A DNA stretch of 32,787 bases from assembly GCF_009765975.1 (NCBI RefSeq), contig NZ_LMUJ01000111.1, positions 75,145-107,931 of the forward strand, written 5' to 3'. Position numbers and translations under genes: made by a program. The first letter of the stretch is position 1. Each line of letters begins with the position of its first letter. The notes under the pieces were generated by a model, which was given only the letters and a program-made list of their open reading frames with translations, was not told where the DNA came from and did not search any database. This DNA is from Acidisphaera sp. S103. Lineage in GTDB: Bacteria; Pseudomonadota; Alphaproteobacteria; Acetobacterales; Acetobacteraceae. Shown piece after piece: positions 22,919 through 32,787 of this stretch.

Positions 22919-23134
22919 TCAGCGGGGCGGGGGCTCGATCGGGGCGCAGTTGGTCCGGCCCGCCATCACACAGTCCTGCACCGTGGATTGCCGGCCCAGG
23001 TCCCGGATCAGCACCACGGCGAGGACAGCCAGCGCAAGGATGACGACGATGCCGATCAGCGCCGCCGTTCGGCGGTCGCCGGGGTCGTCGTTGTCGGGGT
23101 CCGGCGGCTTGTTCATCGGCCGCGAACGGGGCAT
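22919..23134 (-). CDS. Small single-pass membrane protein, 71 aa
   Basis: A hydrophilic Pro/Asp-rich N-terminus is followed by one transmembrane helix (TAALIGIVVILALAVLAVVL) and a short tail with two cysteines (VQDCVMAGRTNCAP), which would face the periplasm. I recognise this tail as typical of small Acetobacteraceae proteins. It is the last gene of the gyrA-coaD-ppiA-ppiB cluster, 30 bp after ppiB. The start could instead be the ATG at 23116 (MNKPPDPD). Function unknown; the Cys pair could form a disulfide. Confidence 0.7.
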   Translation of the reverse strand: MPRSRPMNKPPDPDNDDPGDRRTAALIGIVVILALAVLAVVLIRDLGRQSTVQDCVMAGRTNCAPIEPPPR

Positions 23135-23164
23135 GCGGTCATGGTCGACCGCATGCCGGGAACA

Positions 23165-23665
23165 TCAGGCCGCGTCGGCGGCGACCGAGAATTTCTCGAT
23201 CTTGTCCGGGTTCGACACGGTGCCGCCGCCACCGCTACCGCGCTTCAGTTGATCGACATGTTCCATGCCCTCCACCACCTGGCCCCAGATCGTGTACTGG
23301 CCGTTCAGGTGGGACGCCGGCTCGAACATGATGAAGAACTGGCTGTTGGCGCTGTGCGGGCTTTGCGAGCGGGCCATGCCGCAGGTACCGCGCAGGAACT
23401 TCGCCTTGTCGGTGAATTCGGCGCGGATGTTGTCCAGGTCGCTGCCGCCGGTGCCGGTGCCGGTCGGGTCGCCGCCCTGCGCCATGAAGCCCTCGATGAC
23501 GCGGTGGAACACCGTGCCGTCGTAGAATCCCTTGCGGACCAGGGTCTTGATCTGGGCCACGTGCATCGGCGCAATGTTCGGCAGAAGCTGGATCACCACC
23601 CGGCCGGTCTTCAGGTCCAGGTTCAGCGTGTTCTCGGGGTCGAGAGCCGGTGTCTGGTCGGTCAT
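23165..23665 (-). CDS. ppiB: Cytosolic cyclophilin-type peptidyl-prolyl cis-trans isomerase, 166 aa
   Basis: A standard bacterial cyclophilin that isomerises X-Pro bonds in folding proteins. It has FHRVIEGFMAQGGDP (residues 53-67, catalytic Arg55), GTGTGG and GMARSQ with the active-site Gln and Phe region (SANSQFFIM). No signal peptide is present, so it is cytosolic. It lies 19 bp after a closely related exported copy. The DNA encoding the catalytic loop is nearly identical in the two genes, so they are a recent tandem duplication or are kept similar by gene conversion. Confidence 0.93.
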   Translation of the reverse strand: MTDQTPALDPENTLNLDLKTGRVVIQLLPNIAPMHVAQIKTLVRKGFYDGTVFHRVIEGFMAQGGDPTGTGTGGSDLDNIRAEFTDKAKFLRGTCGMARSQSPHSANSQFFIMFEPASHLNGQYTIWGQVVEGMEHVDQLKRGSGGGGTVSNPDKIEKFSVAADAA

Positions 23666-23684
23666 GTCTGCTGTCTCCTTATGG

Positions 23685-24239
<555 letters not shown>

Positions 24240-24283
24240 GGCGCCCTCCTTTGCGACAATAATGGGGAACAGGGTCCGGCGAT

Positions 24284-24791
24284 TCAGCCCCGGATGCGTT
24301 TCATCACGCGTTCCAGGGTCAAGGCTGGCACGAACGACGTGATGTCGCCGCCCAGCATGGCGACTTCCTTGACCAGGCGGGAGGCGATGAACTGGTGCGT
24401 CTCGCTGGCCATCAGGAACACCGTCTCAACGTCCGGCGCCATGCGGTAGTTCATCCCGGCCATCTGGAATTCGTAGTCGAAATCCGAGACCGCGCGCAGC
24501 CCGCGCACGATCATCGAGGCACCGACCTTGCGGGCGAAATCGATCAGCAAGGTATCGAACGGGACCACCTCGATGACCATGCCGTTGCGTGTGGCGATGG
24601 CCGCGATTTCCGCCCGCACCAGTTCGACGCGTTCCTCGATCGAGAACAGCGGGCCCTTGCCCGTGTTGATCGCCACGCCGACCACCAGCTTGTCCAGCAG
24701 CCGAGCCGCTCGGGCGATTACGTCGAGGTGGCCGTTGGTGATTGGGTCGAACGTCCCGGGGTAGAGGCCTATCCGGCGTGGAATATCCTTG

Positions 24792-24799
<8 letters not shown>
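24284..24799 (-). CDS. coaD: Phosphopantetheine adenylyltransferase
   Basis: 171 aa, the usual length. It transfers AMP from ATP to 4'-phosphopantetheine in CoA synthesis. The [14 protein letters not shown] motif gives the nucleotidyltransferase T/HxGH signature (Thr21-Asn-Gly-His24). [13 protein letters not shown] (Arg99) and SRLVKEVA (Lys144) are the other substrate-binding blocks. The ATG at 24799 overlaps the gyrA stop by 8 bp and its ribosome site (AAGGAAGC) lies in the gyrA end, so translation is coupled. The frame remains open further upstream inside gyrA, but the known N-terminus fixes the start. Confidence 0.95.
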
Positions 24800-27608
<2,809 letters not shown>

Positions 27609-27889
27609 ATCTCGCTCAATCGGTTGCTCGCGCCCGCTCGGCCTCGGATGGATTCAAACAGGCTCGGGTCGGACGCGCATTCGAAGGCGTTTGATAGGCT
27701 GATTCGACCCCCATGGCGAGAGGCCAGTTTGCGGGGCGGCGATCCGATGGCCGTGGGGCCGAACCGGGTGGGGCGGTCAACGCCGATGTGGGCGATTCGG
27801 TTGCCGGTCAGCCGCCGGGCATCGCCGCTGTTGGCGGCGATCGGGCAGAAGGCCGGGGTTGTCACGCGGCGAGGCGTTGCTTTCGATCT
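27609..27889. other. GC-rich gyrA upstream region
   Basis: 281 bp holding the gyrA promoter region. It contains a perfect 8-bp hairpin ATCGCCGC/GCGGCGAT (27821-27841) that may end the upstream glycosyltransferase transcript. No T tract follows on the minus strand. Frames on both strands here are not convincing. Confidence 0.45.
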
Positions 27890-28921
27890 TCATTCGGTGG
27901 GGACGAAAATTGATGGATTCTCACTGTGCGATGTCCGCGCCGCCGGTTCGACGTCCAAATCCGGCAAAAGAGGCTGTAGCGTGTCCATGACGTGAGATCG
28001 GGGTCTTCGTTTCGTTTCCAAATATATTTTCCCGACATATTCGCCAATGACGCCGACGCATAGCAGTTGCACGCCGCAGACCAGGTAAATGGGAATAACG
28101 GTCGAAGCCCAGCCGGGAATGGTCGCTTTCATCACCAATGCCGCGAAAAGCGCCCAGACGGTGCAGATAAAAGCGAGTAATGATATGGCAAAGCCCAAGA
28201 TCGTTACCAAACGCAAGGGTTTGGTGGAAAAGGATGTTATCCCTTCCAGCGCCAGTGCCAGCATTTTGCCGATTGGATATTTGGAGGTCCCGGCCCAACG
28301 CTCCGCCCGTTCGTATGTGACGGTGCTGGTTTTGAAGCCAAGGAGCGGGATCAGCGCCCGAAGAAACAGGTTCGATTCCTCGTACTGCCGCAGCGCTTCG
28401 ACTGCGCGCCGCGTCATCAACCGAAAGTCGGCATGATCGAAAATGATTTCGACGCTTAGCAACCGCAGCAGGTGATAATAGAAATGCGCCGTCAGTCGCT
28501 TTGCCATCGTATCGGTGGTGCGCGCGCTGCGCACGCCATACACAATGTCGGCGCCGGCGGCAGCGGTGCGCAACATCTCCTTGATGGCGTTCAAATCATC
28601 CTGCAGATCCGCATCGACGGAGATCATGATATCGCCTCGCGCGGCGAGCAGTCCGGTCATGAGCGCGATCTGGTGTCCGCGGTTGCGTGACAGCCTGATG
28701 CCGCCGAATTTGCCGGAGGATTCCCGTAATGCCCGTATAATGGCCCAGGTCCGATCCTTGGAGCCGTCATCCACGAAACAGACATGGCTATCGGCCGCTA
28801 TATGATTGTCATCGATCAGTTCGGCGAGGAGCCCATCGAGCCGCCTCGCCGTCTCCGGCAATACCTCTTCCTCGTTGTAGCAAGGAACAACGATCGTCAG
28901 TGTCGGGCAGGAATTTGCCAT
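27890..28921 (-). CDS. Family-2 glycosyltransferase, polyprenyl-phosphate (GtrB/DPM-like) type
   Basis: The start at ATG 28921 gives 343 aa, has GGAG 8 bp upstream, and begins right at the GT2 fold (TIVVPCYNEEEV). An ATG at 28963, just after the methyltransferase stop, would add 14 residues. The UDP-sugar/metal site is SVDADLQDD (Asp103, Asp105), followed by RWAGTSKYP of the acceptor region. Two C-terminal transmembrane helices (~238-263 and ~274-295) and the motif IGEYVGKIYLETKRRP place it with bactoprenol glycosyltransferases such as GtrB. It likely transfers a sugar to undecaprenyl-phosphate at the inner membrane for surface glycan or lipid modification. Confidence 0.85.
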   Translation of the reverse strand: MANSCPTLTIVVPCYNEEEVLPETARRLDGLLAELIDDNHIAADSHVCFVDDGSKDRTWAIIRALRESSGKFGGIRLSRNRGHQIALMTGLLAARGDIMISVDADLQDDLNAIKEMLRTAAAGADIVYGVRSARTTDTMAKRLTAHFYYHLLRLLSVEIIFDHADFRLMTRRAVEALRQYEESNLFLRALIPLLGFKTSTVTYERAERWAGTSKYPIGKMLALALEGITSFSTKPLRLVTILGFAISLLAFICTVWALFAALVMKATIPGWASTVIPIYLVCGVQLLCVGVIGEYVGKIYLETKRRPRSHVMDTLQPLLPDLDVEPAARTSHSENPSIFVPTE

Positions 28922-28968
28922 TCCGACTTCTCCGTCAGGACCGATCGCCAATCGCGCATGCATCGCAC

Positions 28969-29667
28969 CTAATGAGACTTCGTTGCGACTATGGAGTATT
29001 GCGCTCCGATTGCCACGCGCGAAAGGTGGCGTTCGAGTCCGCGCAGTGCCGCCAGGGCGCGCGGAAAGAACAGGTGGTAGCGTACGCTGGGCCGTTGCCA
29101 TCCGGCCTGCTGGTAGGTTTTGACGAAGTTCGAGGCGCGGATCAGTTTTGCGTTCACGTCGAACGGGCAGGTGTTTACCGCATGGACCGTCAGGGGATTG
29201 AGGGGATTATGTTCGAATATTGCAACGATACCGCCCGGTCGCGTGACGCGGCGGAGTTCCTTCAGCCAGTGAACGTGTTCCGCATGCGGAATGTGATGAA
29301 ACACGCAGGCTGAGAATGCCACGTCAAACGATTCGTCGTGGAAGGGAAGCTGTGCGCCCTCGATGCGGACATTCTGCCCAAGACCGGGGAAGCGGCTGTT
29401 GGCAATGTCGAGACTTCTCTGCGACACGTCCGCACAGGTCAGCTTCGCCGCGGGAAAGAAGCGGTTGAAATGCGGTATCGAATTTCCGATGCCGGAACCG
29501 AAGTCGAGGATATGGGCCGCGTCGATATTTTTTTGTCCGGTAAATTGCCTCACCAAATTGATTTTGTATTCGGCAAAATATTCCGGCGCCTCACCCGTAA
29601 TCGCGATATTCGAACGATGCTGCTCCTGATACTCTTCGGCGACCGTATCAAATTCAGCGACGTCCAT
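28969..29667 (-). CDS. Class I SAM-dependent methyltransferase, 232 aa
   Basis: Motif I is ILDFGSGIGN (residues 53-62) and motif II-like sequence follows with CADVSQ. The family post-I segment is FDVAFSACVFHHI, and a C-terminal Tyr/Phe-rich part (YHLFFPRALAALRGLERHLS) resembles methyltransferases acting on lipid-linked or polyketide-type substrates. The next gene, a GT2 glycosyltransferase, begins within about 50 bp, so the two form an operon read from a TTGACA promoter at 29740. The exact acceptor cannot be named. Confidence 0.85.
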   Translation of the reverse strand: MDVAEFDTVAEEYQEQHRSNIAITGEAPEYFAEYKINLVRQFTGQKNIDAAHILDFGSGIGNSIPHFNRFFPAAKLTCADVSQRSLDIANSRFPGLGQNVRIEGAQLPFHDESFDVAFSACVFHHIPHAEHVHWLKELRRVTRPGGIVAIFEHNPLNPLTVHAVNTCPFDVNAKLIRASNFVKTYQQAGWQRPSVRYHLFFPRALAALRGLERHLSRVAIGAQYSIVATKSH

Positions 29668-29710
29668 CCCAATTCCTACCTAAACCTGACATCTGTTCCA
29701 GAATGTAAAT

Positions 29711-29740
29711 TTTATTGCGCTTGTGTATGTGTTTTGTCAA
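29711..29740 (-). promoter_or_regulatory. Sigma-70-like promoter of the methyltransferase-glycosyltransferase operon
   Basis: On the minus strand a perfect TTGACA (29740-29735) and AATAAA (29716-29711, 4 of 6 to TATAAT) are 18 bp apart. The start site would be about 37 bp before the ATG at 29667. Confidence 0.6.
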
Positions 29741-29774
29741 GGGTTTTGGGGTGGCGATGCCGTGATAGGATGGG

Positions 29775-30704
29775 CTAGTCACCGTCTGTCAGCAGCACCG
29801 CTTTGCCGGCGACGCGCCGATCGCGCAACAGTTCGGCGACTTGCAGGATATCCCGCCAGTTCTGCTCCACACCGATTTGCGGTTTCAGGGCGCCGTCAGC
29901 GATCAGCGATACCAGCAATGCCAGGTCCGGGGCGAAACGGTCCTCGGCTTCCGAGGTGAAATAGCTGAAGCTCTGGATGCGGGCGTTCGGCGCACCGCGG
30001 AAATTGGCGAAGGTGATGGCCGTTGGTTCGGTGGAGGAGTTGCCGTACACCACGATGGTTCCCCGCGGCTCGACAAGCTGGATCGCTTTCGCCAGGGACG
30101 CGCCGCCGGCGGATTCCAGGATCAGGGCGAACCGGCCTTGGGCGTTGTCGATGCCCTGTACCACCTCGGCCGCACCGAGCGCCAGCAGGCCGGTCGCGCG
30201 TTCGGGCCGGCCGATGACGGCGGTGACCTGGGCGCCGGATCGCGTGGCTATCTGGATCGCGAGGGTACCGACGCCGCCGGCGGCGCCGGTGATCAGCACG
30301 CGGCGGCCGACCAGGGGGCCGCCATGGCGCAGGGTGCGCAGGGCGGTCAGCCCGGCGACCGGCAAGGTCGCGGCCTGCGCGAAGCTTACGGTGTCCGGCA
30401 GCACTGCCATGCGGTGGCTTGGCACCGCGGCACGGCGGGCCCAGCCGAAATCATCCACCAGGGCCACGACACGGGCGCCGGCGGGCGGCCCTTTGCCGTT
30501 GGCGGCCTGGCGCAGCACGATGCCGGCGATGTCCTGGCCCGGCACCCAGCCCTCCTTGTTCCTGGCGAACGAGGCCAGTTCGCCGCGGTTGAACGAGAAG
30601 GCGTGGACTTCGACCAGGGCGTGGTCCGAGGCGGGGACCGGTTCGGCGATGTCACGCAGCGCGACCGGGGCCGGTTGGTTGGGTGTGTTCACCAGGGCAA
30701 GCAT
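29775..30704 (-). CDS. Quinone-oxidoreductase-type medium-chain dehydrogenase, 309 aa
   Basis: Start ATG 30704 is fixed by a perfect GGAGG 8 bp upstream; the frame is open further upstream but unsupported. The NAD(P)H-binding motif is TGAAGGVG (139-146). The N-terminal catalytic domain (FSFNRGELASFARNKEG, GQDIAGIV) lacks the Cys/His ligands of zinc alcohol dehydrogenases, so it belongs to the zinc-independent NADPH:quinone reductase/crotonyl reductase side of the superfamily. An 8-bp palindrome sits 30 bp upstream and may be its operator. The substrate is unknown. Confidence 0.85.
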   Translation of the reverse strand: MLALVNTPNQPAPVALRDIAEPVPASDHALVEVHAFSFNRGELASFARNKEGWVPGQDIAGIVLRQAANGKGPPAGARVVALVDDFGWARRAAVPSHRMAVLPDTVSFAQAATLPVAGLTALRTLRHGGPLVGRRVLITGAAGGVGTLAIQIATRSGAQVTAVIGRPERATGLLALGAAEVVQGIDNAQGRFALILESAGGASLAKAIQLVEPRGTIVVYGNSSTEPTAITFANFRGAPNARIQSFSYFTSEAEDRFAPDLALLVSLIADGALKPQIGVEQNWRDILQVAELLRDRRVAGKAVLLTDGD

Positions 30705-30733
30705 CGATTGATCCTCCGAAGTGAGCCGGTAGG

Positions 30734-30754
30734 GACGTTCGCGTCCCGAACGTC
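30734..30754. promoter_or_regulatory. Palindromic operator candidate upstream of the dehydrogenase
   Basis: GACGTTCG (30734-30741) and CGAACGTC (30747-30754) form a perfect 8-bp inverted repeat with a 5-bp spacer, 30 bp before the dehydrogenase start. The even arm length and spacer fit a homodimeric repressor. No regulator gene is adjacent in the window. Confidence 0.55.
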
Positions 30755-30897
30755 GGGCCGCTGGCAGTGCCGTCATGGATCGTCTTCCGAACGGTGGATT
30801 TTGCCACCGGCCCGGCCGTCGCACAACGGCGGGGCTGGACGGAGCCACTGCGGCCAAGAAATGAAACTGGCATCCGGACCGTGTTCCCCCGAACTGC

Positions 30898-32787
30898 TCA
30901 GATGCGAAGCGCCGACACGGCGTCGGCCAGGTCCTGATGCGCCTTGGCCAGCGCGGTTTCGGCGAGGGCGATGGATTTGCGCAGGGCCTCGATGGTCGTT
31001 TCGTTATCATCCAGGGCTCGGATCAGCCGGGATCGCAGCGCGTCGGTCGCGGTGACGACGCCGAGGTTCTTGCGGATCCGGTCTTCGTCCGCCAGCACGT
31101 CGTCCAGGCGCTTGCGCTGTCGGTCCAGGTCGGCCGACTTCCGGGCTGCCTGCTGGCGAAGGTCCAGGATGTGGCGCAGTTCGGTTCGGCCGGACGGGTT
31201 GAGGTTCTGCGTACCCACAATCGATTGCAGGATGCTGTCGTCGTCGTCGTCGGTCAGCAGGGTGACGGTCTGGCGAACCGGGTGATCAAGCCGGGCAACG
31301 ATCGTGTGGGTTTCGCCGGGCGCCAGGGACAATGCGATGCGGAAGGCGGTCGCGGTCTGTTCGGCGATCGGGGTTTTTCCGTCATCCACAGTGAGCGTCT
31401 GGTCGGTGGCGGATTTGGGAATTTCCAGCATCACGTCGCGTGATTCGTGCGCCGGTGCGGTCGTGGCGATGTGGATGATCCGGCGGTCGTGGACGGTATA
31501 GGTCAGGATGCCGCCGGCGACGCTGAAGGCGGTTATGATGTCGGGCTGGGGCGATGCTGTTGTTTCGACTGTCGTGCGCAGATCGCGGGCGAACGACAGC
31601 AGCCGCGTTTCGCCCGGCGGCAGGCCGCCCAGACGGGCGTCTCCGGCGAAACCGACCGAACCGGCGCCGTTGTCGTACAAGGTCAGCACACCGGCGGGCA
31701 GGCTTTGATCGCCGTTGTTGGTGATCCGCACCGCGGCCAGCGGGTGGGGTTGCAGGAAGGGCACCAGGGCGATGCGGGCGGCCGGGATCTCGCGGTCGAG
31801 GATCGGCACGTTGGCGGAGTGGCCGGCGGCCAGATCGATGGGCTGGGCCAGGGTGAACGTCGTTTCTTCCGGTGTTTCCGCGGCCAGCGCGGCTTCGGCC
31901 GGGGGCGCCATGGGTTCGGCCTTGGCCATGGGCTCCATCCCGGCCATTCCGGCCTGGGGTGGTGCGGCGGCCGGGGCGGGGGCGGCCATGGAGAATTGCA
32001 TGGACCGCGCCCGTGTATCGATATCGGGCAGGACGTGACCCAGGATTTCGACCGGGACCTCTGGCCGTTGCACGAAATAGCTGCGGTACAATGCCTGGCG
32101 GAAGGTGACCGGGTTGCCATACTGCAAGGTCAGCGCCACGTGCTTCCAATCGCTGCCGGACTGATTTTCCAGCGTGGCCCAGCCTTGCAGGCGTGCGGTC
32201 GTCGCGGTGCCCTCGGGCAGCAGCAGGCGGTAGGTGGGCTTCCACAACGGCGCGCCGGCGACGTAACCGACGGCGACCGTGCGTTTGCCCTGGCCCTTGA
32301 GGCGGATCGTCAGGTGGCGCGATGCCTGGCTGGACTGGTTGCGCAGGGAGGCCAATGCACGCTCGATCCTGGATCGCAATGCGGGGTCGGTGACCTGAAC
32401 GGTGTCGGTATCTTCCAGCACGAACTGTTCCAGGCCGTCGGTGCCCAGCAGGGTAACGCGGGTCCGCTGCGTTGCGGCCTTGCCGATTGTCTCGGTCACC
32501 GGTTCGGCGCGCACGATCAGCCCGGTCATCGGCCTTGGACCTTGGACGGTGACCTCGGTCCCACGCAGGGCGTTCAGATAGGCGGTTGGGGAGTCCAAGG
32601 CCTCCGGGCCGAAGGGGGCGTCGCTGAAGGCTGGGACCGTGTTGTCGTGTCCGGGCAGTTCGACGTTCGCGACACTGCCCGCGGAATCGAAAACGACGAG
32701 GGACATCAGGATGTCGTCGACCTGGCCGACAGGGACATCCAGATCAAGGGTTTGGTCGCCGTCGACATCGGCGGTGTATTCGAAATA
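30898..32787 (-). CDS. DUF4139-domain protein, 5' partial (runs off the right edge)
   Basis: The frame continues upstream past the apparent ATG at 32706 to the window edge with protein-like sequence, so the gene is truncated by the window; at least 629 codons are seen. The central segment VAGAPLWKPTYRLLLPEG and GWATLENQSGSDWKHV is the DUF4139 core. An Ala/Pro/Met-rich linker of about 50 residues (low complexity) lies in its middle. The C-terminus is a charged coiled coil. Proteins of this type are uncharacterised and often exported; the role is unknown. Confidence 0.88.
   Translation of the reverse strand, partial: YFEYTADVDGDQTLDLDVPVGQVDDILMSLVVFDSAGSVANVELPGHDNTVPAFSDAPFGPEALDSPTAYLNALRGTEVTVQGPRPMTGLIVRAEPVTETIGKAATQRTRVTLLGTDGLEQFVLEDTDTVQVTDPALRSRIERALASLRNQSSQASRHLTIRLKGQGKRTVAVGYVAGAPLWKPTYRLLLPEGTATTARLQGWATLENQSGSDWKHVALTLQYGNPVTFRQALYRSYFVQRPEVPVEILGHVLPDIDTRARSMQFSMAAPAPAAAPPQAGMAGMEPMAKAEPMAPPAEAALAAETPEETTFTLAQPIDLAAGHSANVPILDREIPAARIALVPFLQPHPLAAVRITNNGDQSLPAGVLTLYDNGAGSVGFAGDARLGGLPPGETRLLSFARDLRTTVETTASPQPDIITAFSVAGGILTYTVHDRRIIHIATTAPAHESRDVMLEIPKSATDQTLTVDDGKTPIAEQTATAFRIALSLAPGETHTIVARLDHPVRQTVTLLTDDDDDSILQSIVGTQNLNPSGRTELRHILDLRQQAARKSADLDRQRKRLDDVLADEDRIRKNLGVVTATDALRSRLIRALDDNETTIEALRKSIALAETALAKAHQDLADAVSALRI

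Overview
The window looks like a chromosomal segment of a GC-rich alphaproteobacterium, most likely Acetobacteraceae/Rhodospirillales. This is inferred from base composition, the gyrA-coaD-cyclophilin gene order, a Hint_2-domain surface protein and the DUF4139 protein. No marker in the window fixes the genus.

Positions 1-11.2 kb are phage-derived. A late structural block on the plus strand carries a partial tail/lytic-type protein, a minor structural protein, a 747-aa tail-fibre-like protein with an SGNH/GDSL esterase domain and a small secreted companion. It is followed by a tightly overlapping train of small phage genes (coiled-coil proteins, an HTH protein, two zinc-ribbon proteins). Next come a ribbon-helix-helix regulator and an XRE repressor whose divergent control region holds a repeated GATCC/GGATC operator array, then three small ORFs with two hairpin terminators. 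No integrase, terminase, portal or capsid gene is visible, so this is one end of a prophage or a remnant.

Positions 11.2-17.9 kb are accessory DNA: a Hint-domain beta-repeat protein, small zinc-ribbon genes (one broken by an in-frame TGA), small ORFs, and a three-gene minus-strand operon. That operon encodes a STAS-like/HATPase protein, a DUF4325 STAS-like protein and a membrane-anchored coiled-coil protein. It resembles an uncharacterised partner-switching module and is my best candidate for an undescribed system. The accessory DNA ends at tRNA-Lys(UUU). It lies on the 3' side of that tRNA, as expected for an island integrated there. A degenerate tRNA 3' half sits 184 bp from the intact tRNA.

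Positions 17.9-32.8 kb are conserved chromosome, all on the minus strand. They hold an RND efflux pump with its membrane-fusion protein, an intergenic 60-bp inverted repeat, and the gyrA-coaD-ppiA-ppiB-small membrane protein operon. Then come a polyprenyl-type glycosyltransferase with a methyltransferase, a quinone-reductase-type dehydrogenase, and a DUF4139 protein that runs off the right edge. GyrA has Ala at the position equivalent to E. coli Ser83.
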